DNA from: DATBAK01 sp038240075
Lineage (GTDB): Bacteria > Actinomycetota > Acidimicrobiia > IMCC26256 > PALSA-610
Assembly (NCBI GenBank): GCA_038240075.1
Contig: JBBSEC010000002.1
Span: 1 to 64,000 of the forward strand
Reading direction: 5' to 3'
DNA: 64,000 bases
Positions 40,495-51,669 of the stretch are shown piece after piece (the stretch's first letter is position 1; every line of letters starts with the position of its first letter). The notes under the pieces were generated by a model. The model made no database searches. It saw only the letters and a list, made by a program, of their open reading frames with translations, and was not told where the DNA came from. The translations under genes were made by a program, and so were the position numbers.

Positions 40495-41484
40495 TCAGCG
40501 GACGAGGGCCGCGCCGAGCATGACGATGTCGTCGGGATGTCCGACCTGGAAGGGCAACGCGCCGACGCCCAGGATGAGGGTCTCGACGCCGAGCGCCTCC
40601 CACTCCGCAGCCTGCGCACGGACCTCCCCGACCGTGCCGACCAGCCGGCCCCGCCGCCACTGCGCCAACGAGACGTTGTCGAGCACCCCGGCCGGCGTTG
40701 CGGCCTTGAGCCGCTCGAACCGACGCTCGAGGTCGACCTCGTCCTCTCCGCAGAGCGCGTAGAGCCCGAGCGTCCGCCACACCGACGCCGGGTCGCGTCC
40801 AACGGCGGCGCACGCCGCGTCGAGCACCGCGAGGCGCTCGCGATAGTCGTCGGTTGTCCACGCCCAGCACGTGTTCCAGCCGTCGGCGTGCGCGGCGACA
40901 AGCGCGAGCAGCCGGTCACCCTTCCCGCCGACGAACACGCGCGGCCGCGGCTGTTGCCGCGCGGCCGGCCGGTTGATCGCGCCACGCGCGCGGTGATACG
41001 TGCCGTCGTACTCGAATGGTCCGCCGCCCAACAGTCCCGTGACGACGTCGACGGCCTCGCGCAACCGGTCGAGCCGCGCGCCCGGACGCGGCATCTCCAA
41101 TCCGAGCGCGTCGTACTCGGGCTCGTACCAACCCGCTCCGAGCCCGACGTCGAGACGACCACGCGAGATGCAGTCGAGCGAGGCAAGCGCCTTGGCGAGC
41201 ACCGCCGCGGGGCGCAGCGCTTCGAGCAGCACGAGCGTGCCCAACCGGACGTCGGGCACGATCCGACTCAGTGCCGCGAGCGTGACCAGTGGCTCGTACA
41301 CACCGTATTGGCCCGGGGCTCCGCCGTACTTCTCGATGTCGAGAAACAGGTGGTCGCTGAGCCACAACGACGCGTAGCCGGCGTTCGCGGCAACCTGCGC
41401 GTGCGCGACGATCGTGTCGAAGCGCAGGGGCGATTCACCGGCGACGGAGTAGTCGTACTGCGGCAGCGCCAATCCGATCTGCAT
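40495..41484 (-). CDS. Luciferase-like (LLM) F420-dependent oxidoreductase family protein
   Basis: A 329-residue TIM-barrel flavin/F420 protein: MQIGLALPQYDYSV start, AGYASLWLSDHLFLDIEKYGG, LGTLVLLEALRPAAVLAKALASLDCIS, GRLDVGLGAGWYEPEYDALG, PRVFVGGKGDRLLALVAAHADGWN. These are the LLM signature blocks; in Actinobacteria most such proteins use F420. The substrate is unknown. TAGCCT ends 6 bases before the ATG with no ribosome binding site, consistent with leaderless mRNA. It is divergent from the FtcD-like gene. Confidence 0.9.
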   Translation of the reverse strand: MQIGLALPQYDYSVAGESPLRFDTIVAHAQVAANAGYASLWLSDHLFLDIEKYGGAPGQYGVYEPLVTLAALSRIVPDVRLGTLVLLEALRPAAVLAKALASLDCISRGRLDVGLGAGWYEPEYDALGLEMPRPGARLDRLREAVDVVTGLLGGGPFEYDGTYHRARGAINRPAARQQPRPRVFVGGKGDRLLALVAAHADGWNTCWAWTTDDYRERLAVLDAACAAVGRDPASVWRTLGLYALCGEDEVDLERRFERLKAATPAGVLDNVSLAQWRRGRLVGTVGEVRAQAAEWEALGVETLILGVGALPFQVGHPDDIVMLGAALVR

Positions 41485-41490
41485 GCACTG

Positions 41491-41496
41491 AGGCTA
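41491..41496 (-). promoter_or_regulatory. Candidate -10 element (TAGCCT) for the LLM oxidoreductase
   Basis: Minus-strand TAGCCT lies 6 bases before the ATG at 41484. The same hexamer recurs at 53167 and 58227 in equivalent positions. Confidence 0.5.
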
Positions 41497-41539
41497 CGGC
41501 GGCTTGTTCCTTCGCCTGCGAGCGACCATCATTTCACTC

Positions 41540-42403
41540 GTGCTGGAGTGTGTGGCGAACGTCTCTGAGGGGCGCGACGCGTCGGCGATCGACGCGATGG
41601 CCGAAGCCGCCGGCCCGTTGCTCCTCGACGTGCACCGCGATCCGGACCACAACCGCAGCGTGTTCACCATCGCCGGCAACCCGCACGCGACGCTGACGGC
41701 CGTGCGCCGGCTCGCGATGTCGGTCGCATCAGCGCTCGATCTCACGACGCACGACGGCGTGCATCCGAGGCTCGGCGCACTCGACGTCGTTCCCTTCGTC
41801 GCGCTCGGCGACACGGCACCCATCACGGCGAACGCCGCGGCGCGCGCGTTCGCGACATGGTGGGGAAGCGCGTACCGGGTGCCGTGCTTCTTCTACGACG
41901 AAGCCGACGAGGAGCACCGGAGCCTCCCGTCGTTGCGACGCCACGCGTTCGTCGACCGTGCTGCCGATCGCGGTCCGGCGCTCCCCCATCTCCGGCTCGG
42001 TGGCACCGCGGTCGGCGCACGGCAACCGCTCGTCGCGTTGAACTGCGTCCTCGACGGCGGTGCGGTCGAGGACGCCCAGGCGATCGCGCACGGCGCCCGC
42101 GAGCGCGACGGCGGCATGCCCGGCGTCCGCGCCCTCGGTTTCTGGCTCGAGGGTCGCGGCCGCCCGCAGGTGTCGATGAACCTGGTCGATCTCGACCGCA
42201 CCGATGTCGAGACGGCGTGCGCGCGCGTCGGAGAGCTCGCGGCCGCACGCGGACGCGCGATCAGCGAGATCGAGCTCGTCGGGTTGCTGCCGTCCGCCGA
42301 GCTCGCCCGATGCGGTCCGGGTGTCCGGGCCGCGGCGCACCTCGATGATCGGCGGACGATCGAGGGTGCCCTGAAGGATCGCCCCTCAGAGTTCGACCGC
42401 TAG
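41540..42403 (+). CDS. Glutamate formiminotransferase-like protein (FtcD N-terminal type)
   Basis: A 287-residue protein with the formiminotransferase start LECVANVSEGRDASAI, DVHRDPDHNRSVFTIAG, DLTTHDGVHPRLGALDVVPFVAL and a C-terminal subdomain with GVRALGFWLEGRGRPQVSMNLVDL. The enzyme transfers formimino groups from formiminoglutamate to tetrahydrofolate; there is no cyclodeaminase domain and no histidine-degradation gene beside it, so the true reaction may differ (some single-domain versions act in folate salvage). The GTG start is preceded by CATCAT at 7 bases. Its stop overlaps that of the convergent whiB gene by four bases. Confidence 0.85.
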   Translation: MLECVANVSEGRDASAIDAMAEAAGPLLLDVHRDPDHNRSVFTIAGNPHATLTAVRRLAMSVASALDLTTHDGVHPRLGALDVVPFVALGDTAPITANAAARAFATWWGSAYRVPCFFYDEADEEHRSLPSLRRHAFVDRAADRGPALPHLRLGGTAVGARQPLVALNCVLDGGAVEDAQAIAHGARERDGGMPGVRALGFWLEGRGRPQVSMNLVDLDRTDVETACARVGELAAARGRAISEIELVGLLPSAELARCGPGVRAAAHLDDRRTIEGALKDRPSEFDR

Positions 42404-42690
42404 GCGGAGGCGATACCCCGACGGGCCAACGCCCGCTGGCGGCGCAGGCGCCGTCGTTCACGCTCGGACATGCCACCCCAGATCCCGAACTTCTCACCGT
42501 GCCGGAGCGCGTACTCGAGGCACTCGGGCCGGACCTCGCAACCGTGGCACACGCCCTTCGCCTCCTTCGTGGAGGCGCCACGTTCCGGAAAGAACAGGTC
42601 GGGATCAACGCCCAGGCAGTTGGCTCGCTCCTGCCAGCGTCGATCTTCGGTTACGCGCGCGGTGTCGAGCATGTCGACGAGTTCCCGCAT
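42400..42690 (-). CDS. WhiB-family Fe-S transcription factor (WhiB2-like)
   Basis: A 96-residue WhiB protein with Cys25 (RANCLGVDPDLFFPERG), Cys48, Cys51 and Cys57 (VCHGCEVRPEC), GIWGGMSERERRRLRRQRALARRG. The DPDLFFPERG spacing and the long basic tail resemble WhiB2/WhmD, which controls septation in mycobacteria, but the subfamily is inferred. GAGGGGAG lies about 8 bases before the ATG. It converges with the FtcD-like gene. Confidence 0.93.
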   Translation of the reverse strand: MRELVDMLDTARVTEDRRWQERANCLGVDPDLFFPERGASTKEAKGVCHGCEVRPECLEYALRHGEKFGIWGGMSERERRRLRRQRALARRGIASA

Positions 42691-42855
42691 CGGCTGCTCC
42701 CCTCTGCTGAAATGCCGCCGATGGAATTACAACGGTGAGATACTGACCGCTGCGGGTCCGTCAGCGCAAGGGGAACCTCGACTTTTGGTCGTGTCTCCGC
42801 GCTCCGCGCGCAGGAGTGGTCGATCCGACCACCCTGCGTGCGAAAGCGGGGAAGA

Positions 42856-43266
42856 TCAGCCCTCTTCGAGGCGCAGCGACGCCGAATTGATGCAGTACCG
42901 CTGGCCCGTCGGGCGGGGCCCGTCGGGGAACAGGTGCCCGAGATGGGCGCCGCAGTTCCCGCAGCGGACCTCGGTCCGCACCATCCCGTGGCTCGCGTCC
43001 GTCAACTCGTCGACGGGAGCATCGTCGGAGGCCGGCTGGAAGAAGCTCGGCCACCCGCTGCCCGACTCGAACTTGTGCTCGGAGCTGAAGAGCGAGGCCC
43101 CGCAGCACACGCAGACGTACTTGCCGTCCTCGTGGCAGTCCCAGTACTCACCGGTGAAGGCCCGCTCGGTGCCGGCCTTGCGGGTGACCTCGTACTGCTC
43201 CGGGGTCAGCCGTGCCTTCCACTCGTTCTCGTTCGTGGGCAGCTGGTCCTTCGGGATCACACTCAT
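42856..43266 (-). CDS. msrB: Peptide methionine-R-sulfoxide reductase MsrB
   Basis: A 136-residue protein: zinc cysteines Cys52/Cys55 (YVCVCCGASLF) and Cys102/Cys105 (RCGNCGAHLGH), substrate loop SGSGWPSFFQP and catalytic Cys125 in GQRYCINSASL. It repairs methionine-R-sulfoxide in proteins. GGAG lies 8 bases before the ATG at 43266; an upstream ATG at 43350 would add 28 non-conserved residues. It is a single gene between whiB and the VWA/AAA pair. Confidence 0.95.
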   Translation of the reverse strand: MSVIPKDQLPTNENEWKARLTPEQYEVTRKAGTERAFTGEYWDCHEDGKYVCVCCGASLFSSEHKFESGSGWPSFFQPASDDAPVDELTDASHGMVRTEVRCGNCGAHLGHLFPDGPRPTGQRYCINSASLRLEEG

Positions 43267-43360
43267 GTTTTGCTCCTGCGGGGTCGTGTTCACAGGTCGC
43301 TCAACCGGTGCCCGACGACCTTTGGTCCCGAACCAGCGAGAAACTTTCAACCGTGCCCGT

Positions 43361-45358
43361 TCAACCGGCTCGGCGGTGGGTCCGACGCTGGTCGAGGAAG
43401 TCGACGAGCACGTAGTCGCCCAGGTTCTCGGGGGTCGTGATGAAGGTGCGGCCCCGGTTCATGCGCATCATCCGCTCGACGAACTGCTGGAGGTACGGGC
43501 TCTCCTCGAGCATGAACGTGTTGATGCGGATTCCGTCGCGGGTGCAGCGCTGGACCTCGCGCAGCGTCGCCTCGATCGTCCGCGGATCGGGCGGGTAGTC
43601 GAAGAACGTGCCGTTACCCTCGATGTGGGCCGTCGGTTCGCCGTCGGTGATCATGATCACCTGCTTGCGACCGTGCTCGTGGGCCAGCATCTTGCGGGCG
43701 AGCATCAGCGCGTGCTGCATGTTCGTGCCCCACTCGAAGTCCCAGGTGGCCTCCGGGAGCCGCTCCGGCTTCACCTCACGGGCGACCCGCCCGAACGACA
43801 CCATGCCGAGGTAGTCGCGGGGGAACTGGCTCGAGATGAGCGCGTGGAGCGCCATCGCGACCTTCTTCGCGGCGAGGAAACGGCCCCGCATCTCCATCGA
43901 GAGGGAGACGTCGAGCATCAGCACCGTGGCGGTGCGGGTGAGCACCTCCGTGCGCTCGACCTCGAAGTCGTCGGGCGAGAGTCGTACCGGCGTGCCCGAG
44001 CCCCCGCGCCGGATCGCGTTGCGGATGGTCTCGCCCACGTCGAGCAGGAACGGGTCGCCGAACTCATACGGCTTGTGCTCGAAGGCGCGCTCGTGACCGA
44101 AGCCGCCGCGCTCGATCTCGTGGCCTCCCGAGCGATCCTGCAGCAGGCGCTTGAAGAGGTCGCCGAGCGCGCGCTGGCCGATGCGGCGCACGCCCTTCGC
44201 GGTGAGCTCCATGCGGCCGTCGCGCTGCTCGATGAGCCCGGCCTCCTCGAGCATCTTGGCCAGCTTGGCGAGCTCCTCGAGCGAAGCCGCGGCGTCGTCG
44301 CCGAGGAGGTCGCGGGCCTGGTCGAGGTCGACCTCCGCGAGCTGGCCGGGCTGGGTCGCATTGCGGAGGAGGTGCTCGAGGGAGTCGATGTCGCCGAGCT
44401 GGTCGAGCAGCGATCCCATGCCGCTGAGCGGGAGCGGCTCGTCGCCGCGGAAGTTCATGCTCTGGCCCCAGCCCATCTGTGGGAACGCGTTCTGCAGGTT
44501 CCGCGAGAGCTCGTCCATCTGCCAGCTCAGATCCATGTCCTCGAGCAGCGAGTTGGCGAGCTGCTGGAGCTGGGCCCGTTGCTCGGGCGTCATCGAGTTG
44601 AGCATCTGCTGCATCGCGGCCATCGAGCGCGCCATCTGCTCGAGGAGCTCGTCGAGCGACTGCGGATTACCGGGGAAGAGGTCGCCGTACTTGTCCATGA
44701 AGCCCGCAAAGTCGGGCTCTTCTCCGGCCTCGCGCTGCTCGAGCATCCGGTTGAGGTCGGCGAGCATGTCCTTCATGTGCTGCATCTGCTCGGGGCTCAT
44801 CTGCGACATGCCCTCGGACAGCTGGTTGAACATGTTGTCGAGGAGCTGGCTGCGCAGCTCCTGCAACAGCTCTTCGAAGCGCTGCCGCGCCGCGTCGTCC
44901 ATCCAGTCGTACTGCTGGAGCTCCTGCACCCGTCCCGCGAGGTCGGGTGGCAGCTCGTCGAGCTCCCGGCGCCGTTGCTGGGCGAGATCGTCGAGGAGCT
45001 CCTCGCGACGCTGGTCGCCCGACTGGCGCGCCTCGTCGACCCGGCGGTCGATGCCTTCGCGCTCCTGCTCCACGACCTCTTCGAGCTGCTGGGAGATGTC
45101 GTCGTAGACGCCCCCGAGGTCGTAGCGCTCGAGCATGTCGCGTCGCTGCTGACGGAGCTTGTCGAGCATCTCGCGCAGGCCCTGGACGTCGCGGCCGTCG
45201 CGGTCCTGGAACCCCTGCTGCAACGCGCGCCGCAGCGCCGCGTTGAGATCGCCGTGGTAGAGCAGGTCGTCGGTGAGCTCGGACAGCAGGTCGTCGGCGT
45301 CGAGGTCGAAGCCGACCTGCGAGCCGTCCCAGCGGGAGTAACGGAACGCGCGTGCCAT
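43361..45358 (-). CDS. VWA-domain protein, partner of the MoxR/ChlI-type ATPase
   Basis: A 665-residue protein. The N-terminal 450 residues are highly charged and Gln/Met-rich helical sequence (QQGFQDRDGRDVQGLREML, DMLADLNRMLEQREAGEEP...). The C-terminal von Willebrand A domain has an intact metal site: D483-V-S485-L-S487 (MLDVSLSMEMRG), a Thr-containing GTNMQHALMLAR and MITDGEPTAH. MoxR/ChlI AAA+ ATPases work with such VWA proteins as chaperone or metal-insertion machines. It begins at the stop of the AAA+ gene with a one-base overlap. The client is unknown. Confidence 0.9.
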   Translation of the reverse strand: MARAFRYSRWDGSQVGFDLDADDLLSELTDDLLYHGDLNAALRRALQQGFQDRDGRDVQGLREMLDKLRQQRRDMLERYDLGGVYDDISQQLEEVVEQEREGIDRRVDEARQSGDQRREELLDDLAQQRRRELDELPPDLAGRVQELQQYDWMDDAARQRFEELLQELRSQLLDNMFNQLSEGMSQMSPEQMQHMKDMLADLNRMLEQREAGEEPDFAGFMDKYGDLFPGNPQSLDELLEQMARSMAAMQQMLNSMTPEQRAQLQQLANSLLEDMDLSWQMDELSRNLQNAFPQMGWGQSMNFRGDEPLPLSGMGSLLDQLGDIDSLEHLLRNATQPGQLAEVDLDQARDLLGDDAAASLEELAKLAKMLEEAGLIEQRDGRMELTAKGVRRIGQRALGDLFKRLLQDRSGGHEIERGGFGHERAFEHKPYEFGDPFLLDVGETIRNAIRRGGSGTPVRLSPDDFEVERTEVLTRTATVLMLDVSLSMEMRGRFLAAKKVAMALHALISSQFPRDYLGMVSFGRVAREVKPERLPEATWDFEWGTNMQHALMLARKMLAHEHGRKQVIMITDGEPTAHIEGNGTFFDYPPDPRTIEATLREVQRCTRDGIRINTFMLEESPYLQQFVERMMRMNRGRTFITTPENLGDYVLVDFLDQRRTHRRAG

Positions 45359-46758
45359 CAGCCGCGCGCGCTGTAGGCGGCCCGTCCGCCCACGGCGTCC
45401 TTGTTCAGGCGCTTCGTGAGATGCAGGCCCTCGAGCACGAACTCGAGCGCGGATGCGACACCCGCGGGCGACTCGCCGACACCGAGGTCGGCGAGCACCA
45501 CCGGCATCGCCGGCAGCGCGGCCAGCGCCTCCGCGTACTGCGACGACGCGAGGTCGTCGCCCGTGTGCACCACGAGCCCACCTTCGAAGGCGGCGACCAC
45601 TTCCGGCAGCAACTCGGGCTTCACGCGCGCGCGGAACACCTCGAGCACCGCCGACTTCACGATGCGGTCGAGCACCATGCCTTCACGGCCGTCGTCGAGC
45701 GTCTCGATCTCGATCTTGCCCGAGGTCGACGACGGGAGTGCCTCGAGGTCGGTGATTCGGGGCACGATCTCGTGCTCACCCGCGGCGAGCGCGCGGCGCA
45801 TCGCGTTCGCGACGAGCGTCTCGTAGTTGGCGATCGACATCCGCGCCGAGACACCGGAGCGTTGATTCACGTGGGGCGAGCGCCGGGCCATCTGACTGAT
45901 CTCCGCGACGATCTCGGTGATGAAGTCAGGCACGGAGACGGTGAAGCCGTCGGCCTCGAGCGGACGGGCCTCCTGCTCGATGATCGCCATCTCGAGCTCG
46001 GTCTCGAGCGGGTAGTGGGTGCGGATCTGGGCGCCGAAGCGGTCCTTCAACGGGGTGATGATCCGGCCTCGGTTCGTGTAGTCCTCCGGGTTCGCCGAGG
46101 CGAAGAGCACGACGTCGATCGGGAGCTGGATCTTGTAGCCGCGGATCTGCACGTCGCGCTCCTCGAGCACGTTGAGCAGACCGACCTGGATCCGCTCCGC
46201 GAGGTCGGGCAGCTCGTTGATCGAGAAGATGCCGCGGTTCGTGCGGGGCACGAGGCCGTAGTGGATGGTGAGCTCGTCGGAGAGGTAGCGGCCCTCGGCG
46301 ACCTTGATCGGGTCGACCTCACCGATGAGGTCGGCGATGGAGGTGTCGGGGGTGGCGAGCTTCTCTCCGAACCGCCGGTCGCGGTGCACCCACTCGATGG
46401 GGGTCTCCTCACCGCGGTCGGCGATGAGGTGCCGCGCGTGCGACGAGACCGGCGCGTAGGGGTCGTCGTTGATCTCGCTGCCCGCGACGATCGGCATCCA
46501 CTCGTCGAGCAGGCCCGTGAGCGAGCGGATGATGCGCGTCTTCGCCTGGCCGCGCTCACCGAGGAAGATCACGTCGTGGCCCGCGAGCAGCGCGTTTGCG
46601 AGCTGCGGCATGACGGTGTCCTCGTAACCGAGGACGCCGGGAACGAGCGTCTGACCTTCCGAGAGCGCACGGACGACGTTGGCGCGCAGCTCTTCTTTGA
46701 CCGGGCGCGACTCCCAGCCGCTCGCGCGCAGCTCTCCGAGGTTGGCGGGACGTGACAT
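45358..46758 (-). CDS. AAA+ ATPase of the MoxR/Mg-chelatase ChlI type
   Basis: A 466-residue AAA+ protein: Walker A GERGQAKTR, Walker B-like GIFSINELPDL (Asn-Glu in place of Asp-Glu, common in this family), ChlI-like insert GYKIQLPIDVVLFASANPEDY and sensor-1 region, then a C-terminal helical bundle. It resembles bacterial ChlI/BchI homologues used with VWA proteins rather than in chlorophyll synthesis. GAGGAG lies 6 bases before the ATG; TACACT upstream (46798) supplies a promoter with a 35-base leader. It is coupled to the VWA gene downstream and divergent from sdhC. Confidence 0.9.
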   Translation of the reverse strand: MSRPANLGELRASGWESRPVKEELRANVVRALSEGQTLVPGVLGYEDTVMPQLANALLAGHDVIFLGERGQAKTRIIRSLTGLLDEWMPIVAGSEINDDPYAPVSSHARHLIADRGEETPIEWVHRDRRFGEKLATPDTSIADLIGEVDPIKVAEGRYLSDELTIHYGLVPRTNRGIFSINELPDLAERIQVGLLNVLEERDVQIRGYKIQLPIDVVLFASANPEDYTNRGRIITPLKDRFGAQIRTHYPLETELEMAIIEQEARPLEADGFTVSVPDFITEIVAEISQMARRSPHVNQRSGVSARMSIANYETLVANAMRRALAAGEHEIVPRITDLEALPSSTSGKIEIETLDDGREGMVLDRIVKSAVLEVFRARVKPELLPEVVAAFEGGLVVHTGDDLASSQYAEALAALPAMPVVLADLGVGESPAGVASALEFVLEGLHLTKRLNKDAVGGRAAYSARG

Positions 46759-46797
46759 CAACGACTCCTCGTGGGCAGGCGCGGGGGCGATTTCCGG

Positions 46798-46803
46798 AGT
46801 GTA
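46798..46803 (-). promoter_or_regulatory. Candidate -10 element (TACACT) of the AAA+/VWA operon
   Basis: Minus-strand TACACT lies 39 bases upstream of the ATG at 46758, leaving a leader with a good GAGGAG site. Confidence 0.35.
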
Positions 46804-46850
46804 CGCCGACACCCGCGCGCACGATTCGGCACCTTCGGATGGCCCAGAGC

Positions 46851-46856
46851 TAGGGT
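46851..46856 (+). promoter_or_regulatory. Candidate -10 element (TAGGGT) of the sdhCAB operon
   Basis: TAGGGT would start transcription near 46863, about 63 bases before sdhC, which has a GGGAG ribosome binding site. No clear -35 is seen. Confidence 0.35.
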
Positions 46857-46925
46857 CCCGACCGGGTCCGCACAAGGTCACGAGCGCGGCAGCGCAGGCG
46901 TTCCGGGGACGTCCGGGAGACACGA

Positions 46926-47752
46926 ATGGCACGGTCGGCGGAGCAGACGAAGACGGTGCAGCCGAAGGCGAAGCGCCGCGCGCCGTGGCCGATCGAGTTC
47001 TACCGCTCGGCCGTCGGCAAGAAGTGGGTCATGGCCGTCAGCGGGATCATCCTGCTCGGCTTCGTGCTCGCCCACATGATCGGAAACCTGAAGCTCTACC
47101 TCGGCAGGCAGGAGATCGACCTCTACGGCGAGGCCTTGCGCGACATGCCCGGCCACCTGCTGCCGCGCACCGTGCTGCTGTGGACGATCCGCATCGTGCT
47201 GATCCTTGCGTTCGTACTGCACATCCACGCCGCGTACGCGCTCACCCGCATGAACCGTCGGGCCCGCCCGGTCGGCTACCAGGCACCGCGGGAGTACGTC
47301 GCCGCCAACTTCGCGTCCCGCACGATGCGCTGGACCGGCGTCATCGTCCTCGCGTTCTTGGCCTTCCACCTCGCCGACCTCACGTGGGGCGCGACGAACG
47401 GCAGCCACTTCGTGCGCGGCGATCCGTACAACAACCTCGTGTTCAGCTTCCGGCGGCCCGTCGTGGCGATCTTCTACGTCATCGCCAACCTCGCGCTCGG
47501 AATCCACATCTACCACGGCGCGTGGAGCCTGTTTCAGAGCCTCGGGATCAACAACCCGCGCTACAACTCGGCGCGCCGCCGCTTCGCCCAGACGTTCGCC
47601 GCCGTCATCGTGCTCGGCAACATCAGCTTCCCGATCGCGGTGCAGGCGCACCTCGTCACACCGAAGTGCCCGAACGAACGGCCGCCTACCGCACAGTGTC
47701 CCGCCAGTGCGAGCTCGACGAGCTCCGCCGCGGCCGCAGCCCGGGCGAGGGG

Positions 47753-47756
<4 letters not shown>
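46926..47756 (+). CDS. sdhC: Succinate dehydrogenase cytochrome b subunit (SdhC, type B)
   Basis: A 276-residue membrane anchor with five hydrophobic spans, the single-subunit type-B form. Candidate heme-ligand histidines sit in each bundle: VLAHMIGNLKLYL, FVLHIHAAYAL, LAFHLADLTWG and LGIHIYHGAWSL, consistent with two b hemes. It passes electrons between succinate and quinone with SdhA and SdhB. It ends in a Ser/Ala-rich tail, and its stop overlaps the sdhA start (ATGA). Order C-A-B is the usual type-B layout. Confidence 0.94.
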
Positions 47757-49675
<1,919 letters not shown>

Positions 49676-49695
49676 GACACAGGAGCACCGCGGTC

Positions 49696-50466
49696 ATGGA
49701 TCTCAAGCTCAAGGTGTGGCGCCAGACGGGACCCGACGCGCCCGGCGCGTTCGAGCACTACGAAGCGCGCGACGCGAGCCCCGACATGTCGTTCCTCGAG
49801 CTGCTCGACGTCGTGAACGAGCAACTGCTCGCCGACGACAAGGAGCCGATCGCGTTCGACAACGACTGTCGCGAAGGCATCTGCGGCTCGTGCTCGATGA
49901 TGATCAACGGCCAGGCCCACGGGCCCGAGCGCGGCACCGCCACCTGCCAGCTGCACCTCCGCAAGCTCGAGGCGCGCGGCATCAGTGAGGTGACGGTCGA
50001 GCCGTGGCGCGCGGCTGCGTTCCCGATCATCAAGGACCTCTGCGTCGACCGCTCGGCGTTCGACCGCATCATCGAGGCGGGCGGTTACATCACCGCCCCG
50101 ACCGGTGCGGCTCCCGACGCCAACCTCATCCTCGTGCCGAAGGAAGCCGCCGACGCGTCGATGGACGCGGCCGCGTGCATCGGGTGCGGCGCGTGCGTGG
50201 CGGCCTGCCCCAACGGTGCCGCGCAGCTGTTCACGTCGGCGAAGCTCGCGCACCTCAACCTCATGCCGCAGGGCCAACCCGAGCGCGCCGTGCGCACGGT
50301 CGCGATGGTCGAGACGATGGAGACCTATTTCGGGTCGTGCACGAACCATCAGGAGTGCGAAGCCGCGTGCCCGAAGGAGATCAGCATCGACTTCATCGCG
50401 CTCATGAACCGCGACTTCGTGAAGGCGCAGCTCAAGCAACGCCGGCTCGCCGGTCAGAGCTCCTAG
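49696..50466 (+). CDS. sdhB: Succinate dehydrogenase iron-sulfur subunit SdhB
   Basis: A 256-residue protein with three cluster sites: [2Fe-2S] Cys58, Cys63, Cys66 and Cys84 (DCREGICGSCSMMING), [4Fe-4S] CIGCGACVAACP, and [3Fe-4S]-type CTNHQECEAACP. It carries electrons from SdhA to the heme subunit. AGGAGC lies 10 bases before the ATG. It is 20 bases after sdhA in the same operon and converges with the metB-like gene. Confidence 0.97.
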   Translation: MDLKLKVWRQTGPDAPGAFEHYEARDASPDMSFLELLDVVNEQLLADDKEPIAFDNDCREGICGSCSMMINGQAHGPERGTATCQLHLRKLEARGISEVTVEPWRAAAFPIIKDLCVDRSAFDRIIEAGGYITAPTGAAPDANLILVPKEAADASMDAAACIGCGACVAACPNGAAQLFTSAKLAHLNLMPQGQPERAVRTVAMVETMETYFGSCTNHQECEAACPKEISIDFIALMNRDFVKAQLKQRRLAGQSS

Positions 50467-50486
50467 GGCACCGATGCGCCGCAGGG

Positions 50487-51647
50487 CTACGCGACGGTGT
50501 CGAGGGCCTGGCTGAGGTCGGCGACGAGGTCGTCGGCCGTCTCGATGCCGACGGAGAGTCGCACGAGTGCGCCGGGGACCTCGAGGTCGGAGCCGGCGAC
50601 CGACGCGTGCGTCATGCGGCCGGGGTGCTCGATGAGCGACTCGACCGCACCGAGCGATTCGGCGAGCGTGAAGACGCCGGTGCGCGCGACGAGGTCGAGC
50701 GCGGCCGCCTCACCGCCCCGTACGATGAACGACACCATCCCGCCGAAGTTGCGCATCTGCCGCTGCGCGACGACGTGGCCGGGATGGTCGGCGAGCCCGG
50801 GATACAGCACCCTCTCGACCGCTCGGTGACCGACGAGCAACGAGACGACCGCGGCGGCGTTCGCGCAGTGACGGTCCATGCGCACGCCGAGCGTCTTCAA
50901 GCCGCGCAGCACGAGGTAGCAGTCGAACGGTGACGGCACCGCGCCCACCGCGTTCTGCAGGAACCGGATCTCGTCGGCGCGCGTGTCGTCGTCGAGCGCG
51001 ACGAACCCGCCGACCACATCGGAGTGCCCGCCCAGATACTTCGTGGCGGAGTGCACGACGATGTCGGCACCTTCCTCCAACGGTCGCTGGAGATACGGAG
51101 TCGCGAACGTGTTGTCGACGACGACGATGGCATCGCGCGCGTGGGCGAACTCCGCGACCCGCGCAATGTCGACGATCGCGAGCATCGGGTTGGTCGGCGT
51201 CTCGATCCAGACCATGCGCGTGGTGTCGCGCCACACCGACTCGAGCGTCGCGGGATCGCCGAGATCGGCGACGCTCCACTCCAACCCGTTCGGCCCGTGC
51301 ACGCGCGCAACGAGCCGGAACGTGCCGCCGTACGCGTCGTTGGGAATGACGACGTGATCACCGGGCCGCAGCAACCGGAGCACCGCGTCTTCGGCCGCGA
51401 GGCCGCTCGCGAACGAGAGCCCGTGCGCGGCGCCTTCGAGCGAGGCCAGGCAGGTCTCGTACGCGCGGCGAGTGGGATTGTCGCTGCGCGCGTACTCGTA
51501 CCCACCGTGCTTGCCGACTTCGTCCTGCGCGAACGTCGTCGCGAGACTGATCGGCGTGACCACCGCGCCCGTGACGGGATCGGCCGGCTGACCCGCGTGG
51601 ATCGCGCGCGTCTCGAACCCGAGTTGACTCTCGGACGTCTCGCTCAT
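50487..51647 (-). CDS. metB: Cystathionine gamma-synthase/lyase family PLP enzyme
   Basis: A 386-residue PLP enzyme: FETRAIHAGQPADPVTGAVVTPI start, EYARSDNPTRRAYE, SGLAAEDAVL, ETPTNPML, VVDNTFATPYLQRP and PLP Lys203 in HSATKYLGGHSD. This is the Cys/Met-metabolism family; synthase and lyase cannot be told apart by eye, and the adjacent cystathionine beta-synthase gene favours gamma-lyase (cysteine from methionine) or a dual role. The ATG at 51647 fits the family N-terminus. It follows the CBS gene by 22 bases on the same strand. Confidence 0.92.
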   Translation of the reverse strand: MSETSESQLGFETRAIHAGQPADPVTGAVVTPISLATTFAQDEVGKHGGYEYARSDNPTRRAYETCLASLEGAAHGLSFASGLAAEDAVLRLLRPGDHVVIPNDAYGGTFRLVARVHGPNGLEWSVADLGDPATLESVWRDTTRMVWIETPTNPMLAIVDIARVAEFAHARDAIVVVDNTFATPYLQRPLEEGADIVVHSATKYLGGHSDVVGGFVALDDDTRADEIRFLQNAVGAVPSPFDCYLVLRGLKTLGVRMDRHCANAAAVVSLLVGHRAVERVLYPGLADHPGHVVAQRQMRNFGGMVSFIVRGGEAAALDLVARTGVFTLAESLGAVESLIEHPGRMTHASVAGSDLEVPGALVRLSVGIETADDLVADLSQALDTVA

Positions 51648-51669
51648 GCTGGCGGGACCGGCACGGTAG

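Noticed and set aside
43345..43367. TTCAACCG direct repeat near the 3' end of the VWA gene and upstream of msrB
   Set aside because: Part overlaps the VWA coding end, and no -10 element lies at a sensible distance; left unassigned.
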